Shown piece by piece: positions 16,967 to 24,114 of a stretch of 26,920 bases of DNA; position 1 is the stretch's first letter, and every line of letters starts with the position of its first letter. Origin of the DNA: a virus. The DNA lies in IMG/VR virus record IMGVR_UViG_3300025294_000212, positions 1 to 26,920 of that record; one strand, 5' to 3'. The translations under genes were made by a program, and so were the position numbers. The notes below the pieces were generated by a model, which made no database searches, was not told where the DNA came from, and saw only the letters and a list, made by a program, of their open reading frames with translations.

Positions 16967-18421
16967 ATGGCTGCTCATCGCTATTGGCGTGCTGTAGGGG
17001 TGGAGGCGACCGGGAAGGCCGGCCTGGCGCTGTCGGAACTGCATCTCCTCGTGGCCGGCAGCCGCGTGGACGCGCTCGCCGTGTTCACGAGCAGCGCGGT
17101 GCCGGCGACGGGCTCGCTCGCGGCCCTGCAGGATGACAACGGCGCCACGGGCGCGGCGTGGGGTGCCGGCGACCTTCTCGCGGGGCTGCAGTTCTATTGG
17201 GACTTCGGTGGGAGTCCGCAGGATGTGACGGACATGGCCGTGGGCGCTGGTGTGAGCGCGGGCCAGTTTCTCAATGCCATTCAGCTCCAGTGGTCCGATG
17301 ACGGCAGCGCGTGGACCACGCTGGCGGCCTTCTTCGGAATGCCGTGGCCCGGTGTGGGTGCTAAGTTGAGCTCGATCTCGAGCGTGGACCCGCTCGCAGG
17401 AAGCACGGCGATTCACCTGCCGATGATGGGCAATCTCAACGATGCCTTTCGGCCGCCGGTGACCGTGACGGGCGGCGTGAGCTTGACGACCGCAAACGCG
17501 AAATTCGGGGCCGTCTCGGGTGCATTCGACGGCTCGGGGCGGGTCGTCGTGGATACCGGACTCGACACGATCACGACGGCTGCAGCGGGCTACACCGTCG
17601 AGCTATGGGTGCGCATCGCCACGTTCGGTGTCAATCCCTACTACCTAGTCTCGCGTGGTGACTCGGGGTATCTGTCTGGCTTCGTGCTGAGCATCGACGG
17701 CGACAGAAAGGCCTATGCGCAGTACGGCACTGCATCGGGTGAAGTCATCGCCAAGAGCCCGACCGTGATGCCGCTCAACACCTGGGTGCACCTGGCGGCC
17801 GTGCGAAACGGTTTTGCCCTGACGCTCTACGTGGATGGCGTCGCGGTCGCCTCGGGCAGCGGGGCGAGCATTTCCGACAACACCCGACCGATCGCCATCG
17901 GGTACGACCCTCGGAACTCGCTGCGCGGTTTCATCGGGCAGATGTTCGACGTGAGAGTGACGAAGGCGGCGCGCTACACGGCCAACTTTGTCCCGCCGCT
18001 TCTAGCGCTGCCGCGATACCTGTTCGCCAGCATTCGTCCCGTGCCCGAGGCGCCGCGCGTGCTCAGTGCCGCCAGCGTGCCGATGGTCTACGGGCAGACC
18101 CGCGTGCGCGAGCTGCTGCGCGGCAGGTTCGACTTTCTCACCGGCGTGCTCGGCAAGGGGATTGGCCGAGTGCGAGGGCAGACCCTCGACTATGTGCCGC
18201 CCACCAACCAGCCGTACCGCTGCCGCGTGCGCTTGATTCGAGAGGTTGACGGTCTGGTGGTGCGCGAGCTGTGGAGTGGCGCCGATGGCGGCTACGACTT
18301 CCAGTATGTCGATGAACTGCAGAGCTACAGCGTGCTCGCGTACTACCTCGATCACGGTAAGCGCGCGGTCGTCAGCGACGGCATGACGCTCGCAAACGGC
18401 AAGGTCGAGGTGATGGCATGA
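16967..18421 (+). CDS. LamG-domain tail protein, candidate receptor-binding adhesin
   Basis: The product has 484 residues. Residues 1-125 (YWRAVGVEATGKAGLALSELHLL ... FLNAIQLQWSDDGSAWTTL) resemble discoidin-like beta-sandwich starts, where an interaction surface is described by 'W-DDGSAW'. Residues 150-345 form a LamG/concanavalin-A-like fold: DGSGRVVVDTG, YTVELWVRI, NTWVHLAAVRNGFALTLYVDGVAVASG, FIGQMFDVRVTKAARYTANFVPP. Residues 395-480 look like a transthyretin- or Cna-B-like carbohydrate-side domain (CRVRLIREVDGLVVRELWSGADGGYDFQYV). LamG domains bind sugars or proteins, so host-surface binding is a reasonable inference. The ATG is three bases after the previous stop. Confidence 0.75.
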   Translation: MAAHRYWRAVGVEATGKAGLALSELHLLVAGSRVDALAVFTSSAVPATGSLAALQDDNGATGAAWGAGDLLAGLQFYWDFGGSPQDVTDMAVGAGVSAGQFLNAIQLQWSDDGSAWTTLAAFFGMPWPGVGAKLSSISSVDPLAGSTAIHLPMMGNLNDAFRPPVTVTGGVSLTTANAKFGAVSGAFDGSGRVVVDTGLDTITTAAAGYTVELWVRIATFGVNPYYLVSRGDSGYLSGFVLSIDGDRKAYAQYGTASGEVIAKSPTVMPLNTWVHLAAVRNGFALTLYVDGVAVASGSGASISDNTRPIAIGYDPRNSLRGFIGQMFDVRVTKAARYTANFVPPLLALPRYLFASIRPVPEAPRVLSAASVPMVYGQTRVRELLRGRFDFLTGVLGKGIGRVRGQTLDYVPPTNQPYRCRVRLIREVDGLVVRELWSGADGGYDFQYVDELQSYSVLAYYLDHGKRAVVSDGMTLANGKVEVMA

Positions 18422-18828
18422 ATGTGCTCGCCATCAATGCAATGCTGGCCGGCCCGGGCCTCGTGCCGTTCATGGGCGAAGGTGCCCGCATGGTGCTGTG
18501 CGACGGCGCGCAGCCCATCGATGGCGGCGCGCTGACCACGATCATCGCCGCGGCCGTGCTGGCGGTTCCGGCGGGCAGTGCGGCCGACGGGGCGCTCACG
18601 CTCGTGCAGGCGAATCCTGATGGTGACCTCGCCACCGCGACGGGTATCCCGACATGGGGGCGCGTGGAGCGCGCTGACGGTACGTGGATCGCGTACTACA
18701 GCGTGAGCGGGCCGTCTGGATCGGGGCAGGTCAAGGTCACGGTTGAGAACCCGCCTCCGGGCGATCCGGAAGCCAAGATCTATCAGGGCGGAACCTTCTT
18801 CATCAGCGAGGTGAAGATTGGCGGGTAA
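18418..18828 (+). CDS. Small tail-region protein, unknown function
   Basis: This 136-residue protein starts inside the preceding stop (ATGA). It has a hydrophobic but not membrane-like middle (TTIIAAAVLAVPAGSAADGALTLVQANPDGDLATATGIPTWGRVERADGTWIAYYSVSG) and an SGSGQVKVTVENPPPGDPEAKIYQGGTFFISEVKIGG end. Short beta-rich proteins of this kind often sit between a fibre-like protein and the hub in siphophage tail-tip clusters. I cannot name the family. The repeated gene overlaps show it belongs to the late operon. Confidence 0.5.
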   Translation: MNVLAINAMLAGPGLVPFMGEGARMVLCDGAQPIDGGALTTIIAAAVLAVPAGSAADGALTLVQANPDGDLATATGIPTWGRVERADGTWIAYYSVSGPSGSGQVKVTVENPPPGDPEAKIYQGGTFFISEVKIGG

Positions 18829-20707
18829 CGACCTGATCTTTCGGCAGCCGCCGGCCGGTGGGCCGCCGAATGTCCTTGTCTTCGGTGAGCCGGAGACGCC
18901 CAGCAGCGGCGCGGCCTATGCAGTGGGCCGCATCCCGCTGCCGGCATTCATGGTGGGCGGTGCGGTGCGGGTCACGGCACCGCCCAAGGCGACGGCCGTA
19001 GGTCGAATTCCGCTGCCCGCGTTCATGGTGGCCGGCTCGGTGCGCTACGACAGCGCGGCGCAACGCCCGTTGATCGGCGCGGTGGTATCGCGCTGGCAGC
19101 AGGCCCGGAGCATCGAAGCGCCCACCCTGGCACGGCACCAGGTGGCGGCGACTGCTCGTGTGGGGCGCGTCTCGCGCTGGCAGCGCGCCGAGCCGCGGAG
19201 CGCCGGCACCGCAGTGGCTTGGCAGGAGGCGAAGCAATCGCGCGCGGCGGTGTCGTTGCGACACCAGGCGGCGGCCGAGTTGAGCAACTCCACCGGGGTG
19301 CACTGGGAGGAGGCTGGGCGCGCGCTCGGCGCCGTGGCGCTGCGCTGGCAGGCTGCGCAAGCCCTCGGCGGCGGCGTGGGGTTGCGCTGGCAGGAGGCGA
19401 TCCGCATGCAGCGGGGCGTCGCCGCGCGCTGGCAAGCGGCCAAGGCGTTGGCGCGCCGGCACGGGGAGGCTTTCGGCGCCGCGCGCCAGGTCGAGCGCGG
19501 TTGGGTGTCGCGGTGGCAGGCCGCGATGTGGCCGCAGCCAGGCCGCTCCGTGGTGCCGCCCGGCGGCGACCCTTGCTATGAGCCCTCAACGCGGCTCGTT
19601 TTTCGTGAGCCGCAGCGCCACACCTCGGCGCTCATTTTCATCTGCGAGCGGCACGGCCTGCCGCCTGGCACCGGCGAAACCGTCGTCGTGCCCATCTTGG
19701 AGGTCTATTCCGTGGAGAACAGCATTGCGCTCTCGCGCGTCGATGGCGGCGACATCATCGACGCCAAGGGCTTCGCCATGTCCCTCGACGCCGACTCGTG
19801 GACATGGCAGTGGAGTGCGACGATTCCGGCCTCGGCGCTGCCGCTGGTGGCGGCCGACAGCAACTGTGATCCGGTCGAGGTCATTGCGAACGTCAACGGC
19901 GTGCCGTATCGCTTGACCGCCGAGAGCTATCGGCGTGATCGCAGCTTCGGCAAAGCCGAGGTGCGTGTGCAGGGGCGAGGACGTGCCGCGGTGCTCGACG
20001 CGCCGTATGCACCTGAGCTCAACTTCGCGGCGAGTTCGCCGCGCAGCGCGGCCCAACTCATGGCGCTTGCGATGACGGTCAACGGCGTGTCCAACGGGTG
20101 GGGCATCGACTTCGGCATCACCGATTGGCTGGTGCCGGGTGGCACCTGGGCGTTTCAGGGCACGCCCATTGCCGCGGTGCTCGACATTGCTAGCGCGGCC
20201 GGGGCCATCGTGCAACCACATGCGACCGATGCGACGCTGCGCATCCTGCCGCGGTATCCGGCCGCGCCGTGGAACTGGCACACGCTCACGCCCGACTTCG
20301 TGCTGCCCGCCGCGGCTATCTCGGTGGAGGGTGTCGAGTGGGCCGCGAAGCCGGACTACAACCGTGTGTTCCTCTTTGGCGCGACGGATCCGGGTTTCCG
20401 CAGCCAGGTCACGCGCAGCGGCACTCAGGGCGACAACGTGGCGCCACAAGTCGCGCATGCGCTGTTGACGCACGCGGACGCCGCAGCGCAGCGCGGCCTC
20501 GCGGAACTGAGCAACACCGGGCGGCAGGCAACCGTGAGCCTGCGCATGCAGGTACTTCCCGAGACGGGCTTGATTCTCCCTGGCTCGCTCGTGAGCTATG
20601 ACGGCGGAGACGCGGTGCGCCTGGGCCTCGTGCGCGGCATGCAGCTCGACTGGTCGCGCCCGACGTTGCGCCAGGTGCTGAGCCTTGAAACGCATGTGGA
20701 GGCCTGA
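18818..20707 (+). CDS. Hub-like tail protein with RWQ helical repeats
   Basis: The 629-residue protein starts at TTG 18818, eleven bases inside the preceding gene, with a gaggtga ribosome binding site a few bases upstream. Residues 35-50 and 60-75 are near-identical copies of AVGRIPLPAFMV(G/A)G(A/S)VR. Residues 89-238 hold about eleven copies of a 13-16 residue repeat whose core is R-W-Q-x-A (variants RHQ, AWQ, HWE). Residues 290-629 are beta-rich and resemble tail hub proteins: VVPILEVYSVENSIALSRVDGGDIID, WTWQWSATIPASALPLV, and NRVFLFGATDPG. The hub closes the tail and links to the tape measure. The repeat part may be a flexible helical spacer. Assignment of the C-terminal half is by pattern only. 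Confidence 0.6.
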   Translation: MAGNDLIFRQPPAGGPPNVLVFGEPETPSSGAAYAVGRIPLPAFMVGGAVRVTAPPKATAVGRIPLPAFMVAGSVRYDSAAQRPLIGAVVSRWQQARSIEAPTLARHQVAATARVGRVSRWQRAEPRSAGTAVAWQEAKQSRAAVSLRHQAAAELSNSTGVHWEEAGRALGAVALRWQAAQALGGGVGLRWQEAIRMQRGVAARWQAAKALARRHGEAFGAARQVERGWVSRWQAAMWPQPGRSVVPPGGDPCYEPSTRLVFREPQRHTSALIFICERHGLPPGTGETVVVPILEVYSVENSIALSRVDGGDIIDAKGFAMSLDADSWTWQWSATIPASALPLVAADSNCDPVEVIANVNGVPYRLTAESYRRDRSFGKAEVRVQGRGRAAVLDAPYAPELNFAASSPRSAAQLMALAMTVNGVSNGWGIDFGITDWLVPGGTWAFQGTPIAAVLDIASAAGAIVQPHATDATLRILPRYPAAPWNWHTLTPDFVLPAAAISVEGVEWAAKPDYNRVFLFGATDPGFRSQVTRSGTQGDNVAPQVAHALLTHADAAAQRGLAELSNTGRQATVSLRMQVLPETGLILPGSLVSYDGGDAVRLGLVRGMQLDWSRPTLRQVLSLETHVEA

Positions 20708-20710
20708 CGC

Positions 20711-20944
20711 ATGAGCCGCAATCTCTACCGCGCTTTCCTCGACCTGCTGCCGGCCACGCCGTTGCAGATTGCGACCGTCACGGCGATCAACGGGGATACC
20801 GCGCACCTCGTGCTGCCTGGCGGTGGCGTGTTGACTGCGCGCGGTGTCGGTGGGCGAACGATCGGCGCCGAAGTGTTTGTGCGCGATGGCGTGATCGAGG
20901 GCGATGCGCCCGCCGGCCTGCCCCTCGTGCAGCTCGAAATTTGA
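20711..20944 (+). CDS. Small beta protein after the hub gene
   Basis: This 77-residue protein starts after the hub stop with a three-base gap. After a helical start (SRNLYRAFLDLLPATPL) it has an OB-like strand pattern (QIATVTAINGDTAHLVLPGGGVLTARGVGGRTIGAEVFVRDGVIEGDAP). Proteins of this size and pattern occur next to phage hub genes and may form a tip or spike element. No motif confirms that. It is the last tail-type gene before the lysis genes. Confidence 0.55.
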   Translation: MSRNLYRAFLDLLPATPLQIATVTAINGDTAHLVLPGGGVLTARGVGGRTIGAEVFVRDGVIEGDAPAGLPLVQLEI

Positions 20945-20965
20945 CGAAGAAAGCAGAGGGAACCC

Positions 20966-21337
20966 ATGGACATAGGCGATATCGCCGCGAACCCCATCGC
21001 GCAGCTCGTTTTCCTGATCTTGTCGGCCGCCGGTGGCTACAAGGTGTGGCGAGCGCAGCAGCCCACCGAGGCCAAAGAGCGCGCGGACAGCGAGGGCCAG
21101 ATTGCCGCGCTCGGGACGTGGAAAGAACTGCTTGAGGGCGAGCGCGCGGCTCGCGTGAAGGCCGAGGAGCGAGCCGACAAGTTTGCTGCCGAGCGGAACG
21201 AAGCGATGCAGCAGGTTTGGGAGATGCGGGGCCAGCTCAAGGCGATGAACGAGGCCCTCACTGCGCAGACAACCGAGCTTGCGTCTTTGCGCGATCAAGT
21301 CCGCCAACTGAAGGAGCAAATCCATGCGCCGCAATGA
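20966..21337 (+). CDS. Membrane-anchored coiled-coil protein (holin-like candidate)
   Basis: This 123-residue protein has one predicted membrane segment at about residues 10-28 (NPIAQLVFLILSAAGGYKVW). It is followed by a long charged coiled coil (EAKERADSEGQIAALGTWKELLEGERAARVKAEERADKFAAERNEAMQQ). It sits at the head of the lysis cassette, where holins usually lie. A single membrane span with a long soluble helix fits a small class of lysis-associated proteins, not classical holins. The ATG at 20966 has gaggga upstream. The stop overlaps the next gene by 14 bases. Confidence 0.5.
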   Translation: MDIGDIAANPIAQLVFLILSAAGGYKVWRAQQPTEAKERADSEGQIAALGTWKELLEGERAARVKAEERADKFAAERNEAMQQVWEMRGQLKAMNEALTAQTTELASLRDQVRQLKEQIHAPQ

Positions 21338-21719
21338 CATGCCACTCGATTCCGACGCTGCACCGCTCGAGGAGCTGCCGCGCGTGCGCGTCCCGCGCCA
21401 GTGGCGCCGGCTGCTCGAGACGGCGGCCATCGTTGGAAGCCTCTTCCTCGGTGGCTTCGGCCTGGGTTACTTCTGGTCCACCCGCAACGCCGAGGCGCTG
21501 CTCTCGCGGCAACGCGAAGACCACCTCGCAGAAATTGGGCGGCTGCGAGAGGCCTATGGCGACCGCCTGTCTTCTATCGCTGGCCGCGTGACCGAAGCGG
21601 CCGATACCGCGGCGAGCGCTGCCCAGACCGCGGGCGAGGCCGCGAGCACTGCCCAGAACGCCGCACAAACCGCCAACCAGGCCGCGAAGACCGCGGCGAA
21701 GGATCTCAAGAAACCATGA
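21324..21719 (+). CDS. Membrane protein with Ala heptad tail (lysis-region)
   Basis: This 131-residue protein has an acidic then basic N-terminus, a predicted membrane segment at about 31-50 (LLETAAIVGSLFLGGFGLGYFW) and a charged helix. Residues 92-126 contain five consecutive heptads of the form AAxTAxx. The ATG has an aaggag ribosome binding site and lies 14 bases inside the previous gene. Together with 20966-21337 it may form a two-component membrane complex or an anchored holin pair. Such function is inferred from neighbours only. The stop overlaps the endolysin start. Confidence 0.5.
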   Translation: MRRNDMPLDSDAAPLEELPRVRVPRQWRRLLETAAIVGSLFLGGFGLGYFWSTRNAEALLSRQREDHLAEIGRLREAYGDRLSSIAGRVTEAADTAASAAQTAGEAASTAQNAAQTANQAAKTAAKDLKKP

Positions 21720-22300
21720 TCGACACTCAGACCCTCATCGCATGTACCGGCGCTTCGCGCGCGAACGCCGAGCGCTACACGCTGTATCTCGCCGACGGCA
21801 TGAACCGCTTCGGCATCCATTCCGACAATGCGGTGGCCGCGTTCCTCGGGCAGCTCGCCATCGAATCCGATGCGCTGCAGAAGGTCGAGGAGGATCTCTA
21901 CTACACGACGCCGGACCGCCTGCGCGAGATTTTCCCGAGCCTCTTCGTGAAGGGCGGCTATCGCGCCGAGGACTACATCCGCAACCCTCGCGCGCTGAGC
22001 CAGCTTCGCTACAAGGGCTTCCACGGCCGCGGCTTGATCCAGTTGACCTGGGAGGGGGCCTACATCGCGGCTGGCCGCGCCATCGGTGCCGATTTCCGCG
22101 GCAATCCGGATCTCCTGCTGCAGCCGCAGCATGCGGCATCCTCGGCATGCTGGTTTTTTGCGGAATACAAGGGTTGCATCGGTCCGGCCGAGCGCGGCGA
22201 CATCTACGACGTGACCGGCCGAGTCAACGGGCCGAAGCGGCTCAAGCTGGCCGAGCGCAAGGCCGCCACGGCGCGCGCACTCAAGGTGCTGAGCGCATGA
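21716..22300 (+). CDS. Glycoside hydrolase family 19 endolysin
   Basis: This 194-residue enzyme should cleave peptidoglycan glycan strands at lysis. The family pattern is clear: FLGQLAIESDALQKVEEDLYYT, with the probable catalytic Glu50 and a second acid at Glu58/Glu59. GFHGRGLIQLTWEGAY follows, then NPDLLLQPQHAASSACWFF. The residue before Glu50 is Ile where many phage GH19 lysins have His ('HES'). No signal peptide or separate cell-wall-binding domain is seen, so it is expected to need a holin. It starts at ATG 21716, overlapping the preceding stop (ATGA), and overlaps the spanin start at its end. Confidence 0.9.
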   Translation: MIDTQTLIACTGASRANAERYTLYLADGMNRFGIHSDNAVAAFLGQLAIESDALQKVEEDLYYTTPDRLREIFPSLFVKGGYRAEDYIRNPRALSQLRYKGFHGRGLIQLTWEGAYIAAGRAIGADFRGNPDLLLQPQHAASSACWFFAEYKGCIGPAERGDIYDVTGRVNGPKRLKLAERKAATARALKVLSA

Positions 22301-22650
22301 GCCTGCTGCAAGCCCTGTTGGTGGCACTTGGCATCAGCGTGGCGGGCAATGCCGCGCTCGGCTGGGCCTGGGTGGGCGCGCGCGAGCGCGCGGTTACGTC
22401 GATCCTGCAGCGCGACGACGCGCGGGCTGCGGCCTCGACCTGCAGCGATGCGACCGACGATCTTCGCGAGCTGGCCGATAAGCGCGCGGCCGAGGCGAAG
22501 AGGGCGCAGGCGCAGGCCCGCGCCGCTGCGACCGGGCGCCAGCAGGTGGCAACTACGATCCTGAGCACGCCGCCGGCCGTGCCGGGCGACGCCTGCGCGA
22601 GCGCGCAGGCGCGAATCGATGGCTGGTTGAGGGGGAGGGCTCGGCCATGA
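22297..22650 (+). CDS. Inner-membrane spanin (Rz-like)
   Basis: The 117-residue protein begins with a membrane helix at about 4-26 (LQALLVALGISVAGNAALGWAWVG). A periplasmic coiled coil follows (RDDARAAASTCSDATDDLRELADKRAAEAKRAQAQARAAATGRQQVAT) and a short end. This is the layout of i-spanins, which pair with an outer-membrane lipoprotein to fuse the two membranes in the last lysis step. Family sequence is poorly conserved, so identity rests on architecture and on the next gene. The start overlaps the endolysin stop by four bases. Confidence 0.8.
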   Translation: MSLLQALLVALGISVAGNAALGWAWVGARERAVTSILQRDDARAAASTCSDATDDLRELADKRAAEAKRAQAQARAAATGRQQVATTILSTPPAVPGDACASAQARIDGWLRGRARP

Positions 22651-22919
22651 AGCGTTTCGCGCTCCTGGGGGGCGTGGCGGCCCTCGCTGGGCTCCTCGCG
22701 GCGTGTGGGGTGGCGCCGGTGCAAACTGTGAAGGTGCCGATCCCCGTCCCGTGCGATGCCGCCGAGCCGGCGCGGCCGGCCATGCCGACCGAGGCGCTTT
22801 CGCCTGGCGTGGATCTCGACCGGTTCGCCGCGGCGGCCATGGCGGAAATCGAATTGCGTGAGGGCTACGAAGGCGAGTTGCGCGCGGCTGCAAGAGCTTG
22901 CACGTCCCCAACAAACTAA
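22647..22919 (+). CDS. Outer-membrane spanin lipoprotein (Rz1-like)
   Basis: This 90-residue protein starts with a lipoprotein signal ending in LLAAC, with lipidated Cys20. A Pro-rich stretch follows (VAPVQTVKVPIPVPCDAAEPARPAMP), as in Rz1-type o-spanins. It overlaps the i-spanin stop by four bases, so it is a separate, not embedded, spanin pair. It should be anchored in the outer membrane and bind the i-spanin coiled coil. The stop codon overlaps that of the minus-strand gene at 22916, so the late operon ends tail-to-tail with no terminator between them. Confidence 0.8.
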   Translation: MKRFALLGGVAALAGLLAACGVAPVQTVKVPIPVPCDAAEPARPAMPTEALSPGVDLDRFAAAAMAEIELREGYEGELRAAARACTSPTN

Positions 22920-23293
22920 ATCATCTCATCAATCGATTTGATTAAGTCTTCCACAATTTCTTCCACGCCAACTATTTGCCTGCGAATTTCTTGAAAAAGG
23001 CTTTGCATTGTTTTGAATGCTTCAGGCATAACCTCTTTGAGTTCTTGGTCGCTGAAGCTATCAATCCAACCCGATTGGCGAGGTTTTTGAGGATCTTTTT
23101 TTCTTATCGTCAAATAGTAATCGGGATCGACTTCATAATCGGCGTCGGGAATGTTTCGACTTAATCCCAATCTGAATCCGTTCACCATTGTAGTAAACTC
23201 GTCGTCGCCTAATCCCTCCTCCCACTTTATTTCTTTGTCTTTTGTTTTTGCGACTAGACGTTCAAGCAATGCTGCAACTCGACTAAGTTCCAT
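22916..23293 (-). CDS. Small acidic partner protein of the two-gene membrane module
   Basis: This is a 125-residue protein if started at ATG 23293, which has an excellent ribosome binding site (ggaagg, five to six bases upstream). A start at 23320 would add nine residues. It is charged and helical at both ends. The segment KDKEIKWEEGLGDDEFTTMVNGFRLGLSRNIPDADYEVDPDYYLTIRKKD looks like a small beta sheet, followed by DSFSDQELKEVMPEAFKTMQSLFQEIRRQIVG. The KW-E start, strand pair and LF-E-RR-I helix recall small proteins I have seen near defence genes, but I cannot name a family. The gene overlaps the upstream gene by eleven bases, so it is translationally coupled. By eye its GC is far below the phage genes. 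Confidence 0.6.
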   Translation of the reverse strand: MELSRVAALLERLVAKTKDKEIKWEEGLGDDEFTTMVNGFRLGLSRNIPDADYEVDPDYYLTIRKKDPQKPRQSGWIDSFSDQELKEVMPEAFKTMQSLFQEIRRQIVGVEEIVEDLIKSIDEMI

Positions 23294-23867
23294 TTTTAAC
23301 CTTCCGTGATTTTTCCGCATCGACCTTGTCGGCCCAATCTATCGCTGCCTTTGCTTGTCGATGTTTCGTCTTCAGGATTGTCTCATCATCTTTGAAATTT
23401 CGTAAATCTATCGGTCCTTTACGAGCAAAAATTTTAATATTTTCCATTAGCTCAACTAGCAAAGTGTCTTCCTTTTCCGTTGCTTTTATTTCGCTGGAGA
23501 TGGAAACGATTTCGTCTTGCAAATGAGGTAGTCTGCTCCAGTCGCTGGAATGATAGACATCTCTGGCAATTTTTAATCGATTTGAGAGATCTGTGAGCCT
23601 GGAGGCAATCTCAATTCTGTCGCGTTGACTTATGGCGGCTGAAGCTGCAGCTCTTGCCGCATTTTTTGCGGATGTGGCTTGCCAGGCTGCAATTATCGTA
23701 ATGACTAGTCCCGCAATACCCGTAAGATCGCCTACGTGAGCACTAGTTAGAAATGTTCCGAAACTGCCGAGAGCATCTTTTGGAGATTCGGACTTAAATT
23801 CTTGTCTTGAAGGTGAGCCCTCTTTAGATGACAAGGCAACAGTGGTGCCGAGATCTTTATCTGTCAA
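23283..23867 (-). CDS. Single-pass membrane protein of the two-gene module
   Basis: The 194-residue protein starts at TTG 23867, with gcgagg five bases before it. No ATG is available before residue 141, and an in-frame stop lies just upstream. Residues 1-44 are polar and probably disordered. A membrane segment spans about 46-64 (GDLTGIAGLVITIIAAWQA). It is followed by an Ala-rich stalk and a helical cytoplasmic part (RIEIASRLTDLSNRLKIARDVYHSSDW ... LPHLQDEIVSISSEIKATEKEDTLLVELMENIKIFARKG). No catalytic motif is seen. GC-poor composition, minus-strand orientation at the end of the late operon, and a small coupled partner fit a lysogeny-expressed cargo gene. Superinfection exclusion or another defence role is a guess from architecture. 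Confidence 0.6.
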   Translation of the reverse strand: MTDKDLGTTVALSSKEGSPSRQEFKSESPKDALGSFGTFLTSAHVGDLTGIAGLVITIIAAWQATSAKNAARAAASAAISQRDRIEIASRLTDLSNRLKIARDVYHSSDWSRLPHLQDEIVSISSEIKATEKEDTLLVELMENIKIFARKGPIDLRNFKDDETILKTKHRQAKAAIDWADKVDAEKSRKVKNGT

Positions 23868-23976
23868 ATTTGCCTCGCATCAACCATTGATAGGGATAGT
23901 CTTGTCAGTATCAAGATGTATGGTTGCGTTCTCGAATGTACTCCAGTCTTGATTGCTTCATGCATTCGAGCGCTCG
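23868..23976 (-). promoter_or_regulatory. Upstream region of the two-gene module with TTCGAG half-site cluster
   Basis: Arms ctcgaatg at 23931-23938 and cattcgag at 23963-23970 form a perfect 8-base inverted repeat, 24 bases apart. The second arm is part of the perfect 14-base palindrome ttcgagcgctcgaa at 23965-23978. On the minus strand, TTGATA (23909-23914) and TATCAA (23887-23892), 16 bases apart, make a weak promoter candidate. The repeats are seen directly. An operator role is inference. Confidence 0.4.
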
Positions 23977-24000
23977 AAAAAAACCCGCCCATGACGGGTT
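23977..24000 (-). terminator. Intrinsic terminator of umuDC (minus strand)
   Basis: Read on the minus strand, aacccg pairs perfectly with cgggtt across a seven-base loop (plus positions 23995-24000 with 23982-23987), followed by a run of seven T. This is a standard Rho-independent terminator for transcription coming from umuDC, about 115 bases after the umuC stop. It separates umuDC from the two-gene module. Confidence 0.85.
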
Positions 24001-24114
24001 AAGGGAGGGGGAATGATGCTGATACAGCTTTTCGTTTATCGCATCGGTTGCCGGGCTTTGCGATGAACGATGTCGCAGTGCTCAGTGAACAATCGTCAAC
24101 GGGCTTGCAAGCAG
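24001..24114. other. Short intergenic stretch after umuC
   Basis: I see no gene or recognisable regulatory element between the umuC stop and the terminator stem. The stretch would be transcribed as the umuC 3' untranslated region. Confidence 0.5.

Noticed and set aside
19586-21430. 614-codon minus-strand frame opposite the hub and lysis genes
   Set aside because: It crosses several well-supported plus-strand genes and has shadow-type composition.
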